From: Pseudomonas sp. WS 5079
Lineage (GTDB): Bacteria; Pseudomonadota; Gammaproteobacteria; Pseudomonadales; Pseudomonadaceae
Direction of reading: 5' to 3'
NCBI RefSeq assembly: GCF_012985465.1
Contig: NZ_JAAQWN010000007.1
Location: 62,001-126,000 of the forward strand
DNA: 64,000 nucleotides
Part shown: positions 16,508 through 24,787 of the stretch, one piece after another
Numbering within the stretch: the first letter of the stretch is position 1
Layout: each line of letters starts with the position of its first letter
Program-made: the position numbers and the translations under genes
The notes under the pieces: generated by a model
Database searches by the model: none
Seen by the model: only the letters and a program-made list of their open reading frames with translations
Told to the model about the DNA's origin: nothing

Positions 16508-17905
16508 ATGGCATCTCGCGCTTTTACCTCCCTTGCCCTCGCGGCAGTCACGCTGCTGTCGGGCTGTTCGATGTTCCGCAGTTACGACACTGAACTGCAA
16601 GCCACCAATCAGCAGTTGGCCAGCGGCAACGTGGATGCCGCGCTGACCCTGCTGGAAAAGAACAACAGCAGCGAAGACAAAGACCTTCTCTACTACTTCG
16701 AAAAAGGCGAGTTGCTGCGCGCCAAGGGCGACCTGGCCGGCAGCCAGGCGGCCTGGCACCGCGCAGACGTGGTGGTGTACAAGTGGGAGGAGTCGGTCAA
16801 GTTCGACACCGAGCGCTATCTGGCGCAGTTCGGCAGTTTCCTGGTCAATGACAAGGTGCGGCGCTACGAAGGGTATGACTATGAAAAGGTCATGCTCACC
16901 ACCCAAATGGCGCTGAACCTGCTGGCCGTCAACGACTTCGACGGCGCCCGCACCGAAATCAAGAAAACCCACGAACGCGAAGCGGTGATCGCCGAGCTGC
17001 GGGACAGGGAATACCTCAAGCGCGAAAACGAAGCCGAGCGCCAGGGCGTAGCCACCCAATTCAAGGACTTGCGTGGCTACCCGGTGGAAAGCCTCGACGC
17101 GCCGGACGTGGTGGGCCTGAAGAACAGCTACCAGAGCGCGTTCAGCCATTACCTGGCCGGTTTCGTCTACGAAGCCCTGGGTGAAAAAGACCTGGCCGCG
17201 CCGGGCTATCGCAAGGCCGCCGAACTGCGCCCCAACACACCGCTGCTGGAACAGGCCCTGCTCGATCTGGACGCCTCTGCCGTGGCGGCTGACGAAAGCG
17301 ACGTGCTGATCGTGGTCCAGAGCGGCCTGGCGCCGGCCCGCGACTCGATCCGCCTGCCGTTGCCGATTCCTATCGACGGGCATTGGGTGATCACACCGCT
17401 GTCGTTCCCGGTGATCAAGCCAGACACTTCGACGGCCACCTTTGCGCAAATCGGCGTCGATGGCCGGCAGCAGAACCTCACGGCCCTCAACAGCACGACC
17501 GCGATGTCACGCCGCGCCCTGCGCGACGACATGCCGGGGATCATCCTGCGCACGACCGTGCGTGCCATCAGCCGTGGCGTGACGCAAAAAAACCTCAACC
17601 AGACCAACCCAATGGCCGGCCTGGTGCTGGGCATCGCCTCCGCCGTCACCGAGGGCGCCGACACCCGCACCTGGCGCACCCTGCCGGACGTCACCCAGGT
17701 CACGCGCCTGCGCCTCAAGCGTGGCGAGCACCAGGTGAGCCTGCCCAATGCCCTGGGCGGCAGCCTGGTGACGGTCAAGGCCGAACAACGCCACCAGGTG
17801 ATCACCTTGCGGGTGGTCGGCAACCAGGTCTTCGCCAGCAGCCTGGCGGCCCATGTGGTCGCGAGCAACCCGGCCCAGGCCGTCGCCAGCCTCAAACAAC
17901 CTTAA
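16508..17905 (+). CDS. Lipoprotein, COG3014-like, first gene of YcfL/LpoB-type cluster
   Basis: A 465-residue lipoprotein: signal peptide with lipobox LLSGC, then SMFRSYDTELQATNQQL. The N-terminal ~230 residues are helical and TPR-like (TLLEKNNSSEDKDLLYYFEKGELLRAKGDLAGSQ; YLAGFVYEALGEKDLAAPGYRKA). The remainder is beta-rich with a conserved middle (SDVLIVVQSGLAPARDSIRLPLP). It resembles uncharacterised COG3014 proteins, which travel with YcfL and LpoB homologues in gamma-proteobacteria. It opens a four-gene run with short gaps (10, 35 and 3 bases), suggesting an operon. A structural or scaffolding role at the outer membrane is inference. Confidence 0.75.
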   Translation: MASRAFTSLALAAVTLLSGCSMFRSYDTELQATNQQLASGNVDAALTLLEKNNSSEDKDLLYYFEKGELLRAKGDLAGSQAAWHRADVVVYKWEESVKFDTERYLAQFGSFLVNDKVRRYEGYDYEKVMLTTQMALNLLAVNDFDGARTEIKKTHEREAVIAELRDREYLKRENEAERQGVATQFKDLRGYPVESLDAPDVVGLKNSYQSAFSHYLAGFVYEALGEKDLAAPGYRKAAELRPNTPLLEQALLDLDASAVAADESDVLIVVQSGLAPARDSIRLPLPIPIDGHWVITPLSFPVIKPDTSTATFAQIGVDGRQQNLTALNSTTAMSRRALRDDMPGIILRTTVRAISRGVTQKNLNQTNPMAGLVLGIASAVTEGADTRTWRTLPDVTQVTRLRLKRGEHQVSLPNALGGSLVTVKAEQRHQVITLRVVGNQVFASSLAAHVVASNPAQAVASLKQP

Positions 17906-17915
17906 GGAGCACGCT

Positions 17916-18284
17916 ATGCGTCATTTCATCCTCGGCGCCCTGGCGCTGATCTTCCTCGCCGGCTGCGCCACCCCGCCGCCGGCACCTGGCAGCGCCGCGA
18001 GCAAAGTCGTGGTGATGGGCAAGTTCAAGGGCATCGCCGTCGGCGCCATTCGGGTGGCCCGCGAAAACGGCTTCCTGACAGCCAAAGTGCAACTGAGCAA
18101 CATCACCAGCAGCAATCAGATGATGTACTACCGCTTCGCCTGGCTGGGCGCCGATGGCTTCCCGGTGGGCGACGAAGAAACCTGGAAAGTGCTGAACCTC
18201 TACGCCAACCAGGCCACCTTCCTGCCGGCCATCGCCAACCTGCCCCAGGCCGCCGACTTCCGCCTTGAAGTCAAGACGCCTTGA
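17916..18284 (+). CDS. YcfL-family lipoprotein
   Basis: A 122-residue small lipoprotein with lipobox FLAGC (MRHFILGALALIFLAGCATPPP). The body resembles YcfL/DUF1425: a beta-sandwich sequence with VQLSNITSSNQMMYYRFAWLGADGFPVGDEETWKVLNL. In E. coli ycfL lies next to lpoB, and the next gene here is LpoB-like, so context supports the call. AAGGAG precedes the ATG, ten bases after the preceding stop. Function is unknown; it may partner the LpoB-like protein. Confidence 0.82.
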   Translation: MRHFILGALALIFLAGCATPPPAPGSAASKVVVMGKFKGIAVGAIRVARENGFLTAKVQLSNITSSNQMMYYRFAWLGADGFPVGDEETWKVLNLYANQATFLPAIANLPQAADFRLEVKTP

Positions 18285-18319
18285 GCCTGGCCCCTATTCA
18301 GTTTTCGAGAGACCTTCCC

Positions 18320-18907
18320 ATGTTTGCACGCTTTTCGTTCCTCGCCGTGATCGCCGTCCTGGCCAGCGGCTGCGCCAACACCTCGCCGGTCATCGGCGGC
18401 AAAAACATCAGCTATGGCGACACCAAGGCCGTGGAACTGGTGACCAACGAGTTCGGCTCCACCGACCTGCAGATGATCGCTGAAAGCATGACCCGCTCCC
18501 TGGCGCAGTCCGGCATCCTCCAGGGCCGCCCGGTGGTGCAGGTGTATGACGTGAAGAACAAGACCAGCGAGTACATCGATACCCGCGAGATCACCACCTC
18601 GATCAAGACCCAGTTGATGAAGACCGGCACCGCCCGCTTCGCCAGCGACAACACCGATATGCAAAGCCAGGTCGACCAGCTCAAGCTGCAAAACCAGAGC
18701 GGCCTGTACAAGAAGTCCACGGTCAGCAAGACCGGCAACATGGTCGCCGCCAAGTACCGCCTGGAAGGTTCCATCAGCTCCATCGTCAAGCGCAGCGCCG
18801 ACTACAAGGACGTGTTCTACAAGTTCAGCCTGCAACTGGTCGACGTCGAAAGCGGCCTGGCGGAATGGATGGACGAAAAAGAAATCCGCAAGACCACGGA
18901 GCGCTAA
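18320..18907 (+). CDS. LpoB-like penicillin-binding-protein activator lipoprotein
   Basis: A 195-residue lipoprotein with lipobox VLASGC followed by ANTSPVIGGKNISYGDTKAVELVTNEFGSTDLQMIAESMTRSLAQSGIL, the typical LpoB start. E. coli LpoB sits in the outer membrane and activates the peptidoglycan synthase PBP1b. In P. aeruginosa the PBP1b activator described is a different protein, LpoP, so this homologue may activate another target. The start at 18320 gives a proper signal peptide; an in-frame ATG 39 bases upstream would displace the lipobox. Co-transcription with the flanking genes is likely, the next starting three bases after its stop. Confidence 0.82.
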   Translation: MFARFSFLAVIAVLASGCANTSPVIGGKNISYGDTKAVELVTNEFGSTDLQMIAESMTRSLAQSGILQGRPVVQVYDVKNKTSEYIDTREITTSIKTQLMKTGTARFASDNTDMQSQVDQLKLQNQSGLYKKSTVSKTGNMVAAKYRLEGSISSIVKRSADYKDVFYKFSLQLVDVESGLAEWMDEKEIRKTTER

Positions 18908-18910
18908 GCC

Positions 18911-19651
18911 ATGGGCCCATGGATCGGCATCATCGCCCTGCTGTGCAGCTTTGGCGCCTGGGCGGCGCCGAAAATCGCGGTCACGGACCTGGCCTACGAG
19001 GCGCGGGTGGAGCAATACATCCACGCCGTCGCGGCCAGCAATAACTTCCAGGCCAGCCCGTACAACGCCAGCGGTGCGTCCAGCTACACCGAGTTCGAGA
19101 GCCGCAACAGCTACATCGAACAGAGCGAGCTGCGCAAATTCAGCGGCGATATCAAGGGCGAGATTCTCAAGTCGCGCCAGTTCCAACTGGTCCAGGGCAC
19201 GCCCTACACCAGCGAGGCCAAGGGCGATGTGTACGACGTGATCAAGCGGATCAAGGCCGGCCACTTCAAGGGCGCCGACTATGTGTTGTTTGGCACCTTG
19301 TCGGATATCGACTTCACCCAGGACATCAACGCCCTGGATCGCACCAACAGTTATTCAGCGGTACTGGGGCTGGCGGTCGTGGCGGACTTCAGCCTGATCA
19401 ACACCCGTACCTACGAGATCACCTCGGCATTTACCGCCATGGGTGAAGGCCAGGACACCAAGTTGGTGAGCAGTCGCGACGTGCGCGTGAGCCTGAGCCG
19501 GCCACGGGTGGTGAAGGAAGTGTCGAAAACCCTGGGTGAGGACGTGGCACGCCAGCTACAAGAGCAGTTGGGCGGCGGCTATCAAGAGCCCGGCCAGCCT
19601 GCGTTGCGCAATAACCTGCCAAGGGACGAAGCGCCGAAAATCCTGCGCTGA
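18911..19651 (+). CDS. Secreted CsgG/LpoB-related protein
   Basis: A 246-residue exported protein with a short signal peptide (MGPWIGIIALLCSFGAWA, then APKIAVTDLAYEARVEQYI) and no lipobox cysteine. The fold hints are CsgG/curli-assembly-like: KIAVTDLAYE at the start and GADYVLFGTLSDIDFTQDINALDRTNSYSAVLGLAVVADFSLINTRTYEI in the middle. It is therefore a probable paralogue of the preceding LpoB-like protein, acting in the periplasm. It is last of the four-gene run and is followed by a REP pair. The C-terminal ~30 residues (GGGYQEPGQPALRNNL) look disordered. Confidence 0.75.
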   Translation: MGPWIGIIALLCSFGAWAAPKIAVTDLAYEARVEQYIHAVAASNNFQASPYNASGASSYTEFESRNSYIEQSELRKFSGDIKGEILKSRQFQLVQGTPYTSEAKGDVYDVIKRIKAGHFKGADYVLFGTLSDIDFTQDINALDRTNSYSAVLGLAVVADFSLINTRTYEITSAFTAMGEGQDTKLVSSRDVRVSLSRPRVVKEVSKTLGEDVARQLQEQLGGGYQEPGQPALRNNLPRDEAPKILR

Positions 19652-19663
19652 ACCCAAAACCAA

Positions 19664-19752
19664 TGTAGGAGCCGGCTTGCCGGCGATAGCGATGGGTCAG
19701 TGCAATATATGCTGGCTGATACACCGCTATCGCCGGCAAGCCGGCTCCTACA
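19664..19752. repeat. REP pair (inverted), family A
   Basis: Two inverted copies of TGTAGGAGCCGGCTTGCCGG..ATAGC (19664-19691 and 19725-19752) around a ~33-base spacer, between convergent genes. A typical Pseudomonas BIME-like element, probably acting as transcript end or nucleoid/gyrase site. Confidence 0.85.
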
Positions 19753-19773
19753 GTTTTGATTGGGTTTATTCAG

Positions 19774-20406
19774 TCAGGCCGTTGCGCGATGCAGGCTGGC
19801 GAGGAAACCCGCCGCGCCCACGAACAGCCCGGCAAACGTACGGTTCACGCGTTTTTGCTGCTTGGGCGTGCGCAACAGGCGCAGTACCTTCGACGCCAGC
19901 CCGGTGTAGCCGGCCATCACGATCATATCCACGCCGATCATGGTCGCGCCGAGGATCAGGTACTGGATCAGCAGCGGTGCCTGCGGGTTCACAAACTGCG
20001 GCAGCACCGCCAGCATGAAGACCAGGGCCTTGGGGTTGCTGGCATTGACCAAGAAACCACGGAACATCATCGCCATCGGCTTGCCGATCGGGCGTACGGC
20101 CGCGTCATCGCTCATGTCCATGGGCAAGGCGCGCCATTGCTTGACGGCCAGGTACACCAGGTACGCCACGCCAAACCACTTGATCGCATAGAACGCGGTA
20201 GAAGACGCCGCAAGAATGGCGCCCAGGCCGCCCGCCACCACGGCAATCTGCATCGCCAGGCCCAATTGCAGGCCGATGGCGTTCCAGTAACCGCGCAGGA
20301 AACCGTATTGCAGGCCGCTGGACATGGAGGCGATGGCGCCCGCGCCGGGGGAGAGACTGATGATCCAGCTGGCCAGGAAAAAGGCCAGCCATGTGTCGAG
20401 CGCCAT
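19774..20406 (-). CDS. LysE/RhtB family amino-acid exporter
   Basis: A 210-residue inner-membrane exporter of about six spans. The family signature is at the N-terminus: LAFFLASWIISLSPGAGAIASMSSGLQYGFLRGY, followed by GLQLGLAMQIAVVAGGLGAIL and IKWFGVAYLVYLAVKQWRA. It probably exports an amino acid or homoserine-lactone-like compound; specificity cannot be read from sequence. It is the downstream member of a minus-strand pair with the small mechanosensitive channel gene, 70 bases away. Confidence 0.9.
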   Translation of the reverse strand: MALDTWLAFFLASWIISLSPGAGAIASMSSGLQYGFLRGYWNAIGLQLGLAMQIAVVAGGLGAILAASSTAFYAIKWFGVAYLVYLAVKQWRALPMDMSDDAAVRPIGKPMAMMFRGFLVNASNPKALVFMLAVLPQFVNPQAPLLIQYLILGATMIGVDMIVMAGYTGLASKVLRLLRTPKQQKRVNRTFAGLFVGAAGFLASLHRATA

Positions 20407-20476
20407 TACACACCTCGTAGCAAATTCGTTGTGAGCACTAAGCTAACTCCGAGGGCCGAGGGCTGGCTAGAGAATT

Positions 20477-21046
20477 TTAAGGCAAGGGGCTGATATCACT
20501 ACCGCGCCAGCGGCGTACCGAACGCTGGAAGAACAGGCTGTTGGGCACTTGCACCACCGCGCTGTCGGTGCCCGCCTCGGCCACTTCGATCAGCGTGGTG
20601 TAAAGCAGGTTGATCGCGATCACCCGGCCTTTGACGCCAGGCTTGTCGACGGTGTCCACCAGCTCGACCACATCGCCCAGGCGAAACGGGCCGACGGTAA
20701 AAATCAGGATCGCGCAGAGCAGGTTGGACAGCACCGACCACATGGCAAAGAACGCCACCGCCGCCACGGCCACAAAACCCGACAGCGCAGTCCACAGCAC
20801 GGTGGCCGACACGCCCAGGCGTTCGAGGACGAAGATCAGTGCACTGCCCATGATCAGCCAGCGCAGGCCACCACGCAGGGGCATCAGCAGTTGTGGCGGG
20901 AACGGGTAGCGCTCGCCCAGCCGCGTCAGGCCCTTGGCGACGAAGCGCTGGGCCAGGTAGCCGGCCAGCAGGATCAGCAGGATTTGCACGCCGACCCACA
21001 CCGGTTCGATCCATTGCGCTGGCAGCGGCAGTTGCAAGGCTTCCAT
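20477..21046 (-). CDS. Small MscS-type mechanosensitive channel protein
   Basis: A 189-residue membrane protein matching the pore and beta domain of MscS channels: three spans, the last alanine/glycine-rich (TVLWTALSGFVAVAAVAFFAMWSVLSNLLCAILIFTVGPFRLGDVVEL), then the short beta domain GRVIAINLLYTTLIEVAEAGTDSAVVQVPNSLFFQ. It lacks the larger C-terminal vestibule domain of E. coli MscS (286 residues), ending soon after the PN-LFFQ motif. Its ATG shares one base with the stop of the ABC-F gene (TGATG), so translation is likely coupled. A role in osmotic release is inferred from the family. Confidence 0.85.
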   Translation of the reverse strand: MEALQLPLPAQWIEPVWVGVQILLILLAGYLAQRFVAKGLTRLGERYPFPPQLLMPLRGGLRWLIMGSALIFVLERLGVSATVLWTALSGFVAVAAVAFFAMWSVLSNLLCAILIFTVGPFRLGDVVELVDTVDKPGVKGRVIAINLLYTTLIEVAEAGTDSAVVQVPNSLFFQRSVRRWRGSDISPLP

Positions 21047-22956
21047 CAGGACAGCGCCTCCAGCTCCGCTTGCAGGCCTTCGAGCAATTCGAGGGCTTCC
21101 ATCCAGGTTTCCTCCAATTGCCCTTCACGCACCTTGAGCTTGGCCTGTTCGGCCAGCAAGTCGCGCAGTTCATCCTTGCGGGCCGCTTCGTACACCGCGC
21201 TGTCGCCGAGGCTGGCTTCGATCTTGGCCAGGCGCTCGTGGACCTTGCCCAACTCGGCTTCGAGCTTGTCGGCTTCGCGTTTGTGCGGCGCCAACTGCTG
21301 GCGCAGGGCAGCGGCGGCCTGGCGCTGGGCTTTCTTGTCGGTCTTGTCCGGGTTGACCGGGGTGTTGCTGACCGGCGCGTTACGCAGGCGATAGTCAGTC
21401 AGCCAACGGGCGTAGTCGTCCAGGTCGCCGTCGAACTCTTCCACCTTGCCATCGGCCACCAGCAGGAAATTGTCGGTGGTGCTCTTGAGTAAGTGGCGGT
21501 CGTGAGACACCACCAGTACAGCCCCGCTGAACTCCTGCAAGGCCATGGTCAGCGCCAGGCGCATTTCCAGGTCCAGGTGGTTGGTCGGTTCGTCGAGCAG
21601 CAGCAGGTTTGGCCGGTCCCAGGCGATCAGGGCCAGGGCCAGGCGGGCTTTTTCGCCGCCGGAGAAATTCAGCACCGGCTCATCGATGCGTGCGCCACGG
21701 AAGTCGAAGCCACCGAGGAAGTCACGCAGGGTCTGTTCGCGCTCCGTTGGCGCCAGGCGCTGCAAGTGCAACAGCGGGCTGGCCTTGGAGTCGAGGGAGT
21801 CCAGTTGATGCTGGGCGAAGTAGCCCACCACCAGGTTCTCGCCACGGGTCAGGCGCCCGGCCAGGGGTTGCAGCTCGCCTGACAGGTTCTTGATCAGCGT
21901 CGATTTGCCCGCGCCGTTGGGGCCGAGCAAACCGATGCGCGCACCCGGGGTGAGCTGCAGCTTGACCTTCTCCAGGATGGTTTTGTCGCCATAACCCAGG
22001 CGTGCATCCGAGAGATCGAGCAAGGGGCTGGAGATTTTCAGCGACTCGCGGAACACAAAGTCGAACGGCGAATCGACGTGGGCCGCCGACAGTTCTTCCA
22101 TGCGCTCCAGGGCCTTGATCCGGCTCTGGGCCTGGCGGGCCTTGGTGGCCTGGGCCTTGAACCGGGCGATGTAGCTTTCCATGTGCGCACGCTGCGCCTG
22201 CTGCTTCTCGAAAGCCTGTTGCTGCTGGGCCAGGCGTTCGGCACGGGCCCGCTCGAACGCGGTGTAGCCGCCGCGATAGAGGGTGATTTTCTTTTGCTCG
22301 ACATGGGCGATGTTGTCGACCACGGCGTCGAGGAAATCCCGGTCGTGGGAAATCAGCAACAAGGTGCCGGGGTAGCTCTTGAGGAAATCCTCCAGCCACA
22401 GGATCGCATCGAGATCCAAGTGGTTGGTCGGCTCATCGAGCAGCAACAGGTCCGAGGGGCACATCAGCGCCTGGGCCAGGTTCAGGCGCATGCGCCAGCC
22501 ACCGGAAAAGTCGGCGACCGGGCGATCCATCTGTTCGTTGGTGAACCCAAGGCCGGCGAGCATTTTGCGCGCGCGGGCGTCCGCGGTGTAGCCGTCGGCG
22601 CTGTCGAGTTCCGAGTGCAGGCGGGCCTGGGCGGCACCGTCCTGGGCTTTCTCGGCCTCGGCCAGGTCGTGTTGCACCTGGCGCAGGCGCAGGTCGCCAT
22701 CGAGCACGTAGTCGATCGCGATGCGGTCCAGGGTGTCGATCTCCTGGCGCATATGGGCGATACGCCAGTCGGCCGGCAGCAGGCAATCCCCGGAATCCGG
22801 GGTCAGCTCACCGAGCAACAGGGCAAACAACGTGGATTTGCCGGCGCCATTGGCACCGATCAGGCCGGCTTTGTGACCGGCGTGCAGGGTCAGCTCGGCG
22901 TCTTCAAGAAGACGTTGCGGGCCACGCTGTAATGTTAGGCTTTGAAGTCGGATCAT
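21046..22956 (-). CDS. ABC-F family ATPase (YheS-like)
   Basis: A 636-residue soluble tandem ATPase that binds ribosomes rather than membranes. The first cassette has Walker A GLIGANGAGKSTLFALL near residue 35, signature DFSGGWRMRLNLAQALM and Walker B DLLLLDEPTNHLDLDAI. The second has LLGPNGAGKSTLIKNL, LNFSGGEKARLALALI and NLLLLDEPTNHLD. A linker rich in Gln/Arg joins them, and a coiled-coil tail of ~100 residues ends the protein. The ATG at 22956 opens the canonical MIRLQSLTLQRG start; frame extending upstream is not homologous. Closest by architecture to YheS. Its stop overlaps the MscS-type gene start. Confidence 0.93.
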   Translation of the reverse strand: MIRLQSLTLQRGPQRLLEDAELTLHAGHKAGLIGANGAGKSTLFALLLGELTPDSGDCLLPADWRIAHMRQEIDTLDRIAIDYVLDGDLRLRQVQHDLAEAEKAQDGAAQARLHSELDSADGYTADARARKMLAGLGFTNEQMDRPVADFSGGWRMRLNLAQALMCPSDLLLLDEPTNHLDLDAILWLEDFLKSYPGTLLLISHDRDFLDAVVDNIAHVEQKKITLYRGGYTAFERARAERLAQQQQAFEKQQAQRAHMESYIARFKAQATKARQAQSRIKALERMEELSAAHVDSPFDFVFRESLKISSPLLDLSDARLGYGDKTILEKVKLQLTPGARIGLLGPNGAGKSTLIKNLSGELQPLAGRLTRGENLVVGYFAQHQLDSLDSKASPLLHLQRLAPTEREQTLRDFLGGFDFRGARIDEPVLNFSGGEKARLALALIAWDRPNLLLLDEPTNHLDLEMRLALTMALQEFSGAVLVVSHDRHLLKSTTDNFLLVADGKVEEFDGDLDDYARWLTDYRLRNAPVSNTPVNPDKTDKKAQRQAAAALRQQLAPHKREADKLEAELGKVHERLAKIEASLGDSAVYEAARKDELRDLLAEQAKLKVREGQLEETWMEALELLEGLQAELEALS

Positions 22957-23006
22957 AATGGCGGCGGAGTCTACCAGCTTCGTTGACCGCTGGCTTGGGT
23001 GTGAAC

Positions 23007-23471
23007 ATGTGCGCTGACCTGTGGAGCTTTGCCCTCTCGACCTACGCCCGTGCGGGCGCTGAAGATGCCTGCCTGCGCTTGCAGGAACAAGGGGCGGATG
23101 TGTGTCTGTTGTTGTGCGGGCTGTGGCTGGAACAGCGTGGCGTCGCACCCGAACCTGCGCGTGTGCTGGCACTACGGGAAATTGCCGACCCCTGGCAGGC
23201 AGATGTCGTACAGCCCTTGCGCATGGTGCGCACGCAATGGCGCGCTATGGCGCAGCAGGATGTGGAACTGGGAGCTTTGCGCGAGCGGGTCAAGGCCCTG
23301 GAGCTGGAAGCCGAACGGCAGTTGCTGTTACGCCTGGAGGCACTGGCGAAGGGTTGGCCAACAGGGGAACGAGCCACGGATCAAACATGGCTTGAAGGAC
23401 TGGTGACCGAAGCCGCCAACCTCGACCACGACGCGCTGCATCAGCTGCGCGCCGCGGCCACCGGCACTTAG
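23007..23471 (+). CDS. TIGR02444 family protein
   Basis: A 154-residue small cytoplasmic protein of a family seen mainly in pseudomonads and relatives (TIGR02444), function unknown. The family opening is clear: MCADLWSFALSTYARAGAEDACLRLQEQGADVCLLLCGLWL, followed by helical segments (LREIADPWQADVVQPLRMVRTQWRA). The ATG at 23007 is preferred over one 24 bases upstream because the family starts there. It is divergent from the ABC-F gene and its last four bases overlap the end of the convergent algP. Confidence 0.85.
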   Translation: MCADLWSFALSTYARAGAEDACLRLQEQGADVCLLLCGLWLEQRGVAPEPARVLALREIADPWQADVVQPLRMVRTQWRAMAQQDVELGALRERVKALELEAERQLLLRLEALAKGWPTGERATDQTWLEGLVTEAANLDHDALHQLRAAATGT

Positions 23472-24595
23472 GAAGCGCTGGTTGGGGTGGTGACGGGTGC
23501 TGCCGGGGCAGGCGTGTTGCTGGCCGGTGCGGTGGTAGCGGCTGGAGCGGCAGGGGTAGCAGGCTGGGCGGCTGCTGGAGCTGGTTTGGCGGCTGGCTTT
23601 GCAGCAGCAGGCTTGGCAGCAGCAGGTTTGGCAGCTGGCTTAGCGGCTGGTTTTGCGGCAGCAGGTTTGGCAGCTGGCTTGGCGGCTGGTTTTGCGGCAG
23701 CAGTTTTAGTAGCTGGCTTAGCGGCCGGCTTTGCAGCAGCAGTTTTGGCAGCTGGCTTGGCGGCTGGTTTCGCAGCAGCAGTTTTGGCAGTTGGTTTAGC
23801 GGCAGGCTTTGCAGCAGCAGTTTTGGCAACTGGCTTAGCGGCTGGTTTCGCAGCAGCAGGTTTGGCAGTTGGCTTGGCGGCTGGTTTCGCAGCAGCGGTT
23901 TTGGCAGCTGGCTTGGCGGCTGGTTTCGCAGCAGCAGTTTTGGCAGCTGGCTTAGCGGCTGGTTTCGCAGCAGCAGTTTTGGCAGCTGGTTTAGCGGCTG
24001 GTTTCGCAGCAGCGGTTTTGGCAGCTGGTTTAGCGGCTGGTTTCGCAGCAGCGGTTTTGGCAGCTGGTTTAGCGGCTGGTTTCGCAGCAGCGGTTTTGGC
24101 AACTGGCTTGGCAGCTGGTTTCGCAGGCGCTTTTTTAGCAGCAGGCTTGACCGCAACTTTGGCCGGCGCCTTGGCCGCAACGGCCTTGGCCGGTGTACGA
24201 GTGCTCAGCACTTTGGCCACCGCTTCTTTCACACGACCAACACCCTGCGCCAATTTCAGGCTCTCTTGGGCATCGCGCTTGAGTTGAAGGATGTAGGTGC
24301 GGGTTTCGGATTGACGATCCTTGAGGGCATCGAGCAAGTCCTCAAGTTCTTTCACGGCGCCCTTGGCTTTGGTTTGCGCCTTGGCTTTGCCGGCGGTTGC
24401 GGCGTCTTGCAGTTTGGTACGGGATTTATGCAGTTTTTCTTGCGCCTTGCCGCGTTGCTTTTCCAGCTTGGCGAGCAATTTTTCTGCATCAGCCAAGGCT
24501 TGGGAGCAAGCACTTTCCAAATGTTCGAGCAGGCTGCCCGAGAGTTGTTGGAGCAAGTGCAACGGGGTATTAACAGGCTTCTGTTTGGCCGACAT
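23468..24595 (-). CDS. algP: Histone H1-like protein AlgP, repeat-rich
   Basis: A 375-residue AlgP (AlgR3), a DNA-associated histone-like protein reported to influence alginate gene transcription in P. aeruginosa. The first ~150 residues are helical (NTPLHLLQQLSGSLLEHLESACSQALADAEKLLAKLEKQ). The rest is a basic tail made of about thirteen tandem 13-residue units AKPAAKPxAK(T/P)AA, coded by 39-base repeats (roughly 23600-24130). The tail resembles the C-terminus of eukaryotic histone H1. A strong AGGAGG ribosome site precedes the ATG. algQ lies close by, as in P. aeruginosa, here separated by an FKBP gene on the opposite strand. The repeats are prone to copy-number change. Confidence 0.94.
   Translation of the reverse strand: MSAKQKPVNTPLHLLQQLSGSLLEHLESACSQALADAEKLLAKLEKQRGKAQEKLHKSRTKLQDAATAGKAKAQTKAKGAVKELEDLLDALKDRQSETRTYILQLKRDAQESLKLAQGVGRVKEAVAKVLSTRTPAKAVAAKAPAKVAVKPAAKKAPAKPAAKPVAKTAAAKPAAKPAAKTAAAKPAAKPAAKTAAAKPAAKPAAKTAAAKPAAKPAAKTAAAKPAAKPAAKTAAAKPAAKPTAKPAAAKPAAKPVAKTAAAKPAAKPTAKTAAAKPAAKPAAKTAAAKPAAKPATKTAAAKPAAKPAAKPAAAKPAAKPAAKPAAAKPAAAKPAAKPAPAAAQPATPAAPAATTAPASNTPAPAAPVTTPTSAS
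23600..24130 (-). repeat. Tandem 39-bp repeats within algP
   Basis: About thirteen near-identical 39-base units, clearly periodic (for example unit boundaries 39 bases apart at 23942 and 23981), coding AKPAAKPxAK(T/P)AA. Differences are mainly synonymous or Ala/Val/Thr swaps. Likely grown by slippage or recombination. Confidence 0.9.
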
Positions 24596-24787
24596 GGTTT
24601 ACCTCCTGGCTGACGTGGGTGCGGCTCATACTAGCCCTCTGCTCTTACCGCCGCTAGGGCATGTTGACAGTATCGAATGCGTTGCGTTGCACCGCACAAA
24701 AATTCTTATCGATATAACGAAAAACGACTCCATTCTTTACCCCCTCACACTGGCATAATCCACCGTACTTTCGGCTGGAGAATACCC

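Noticed and set aside
23600..24130. CRISPR-like array
   Set aside because: The repeats are contiguous, lack unique spacers, and code the AlgP tail.
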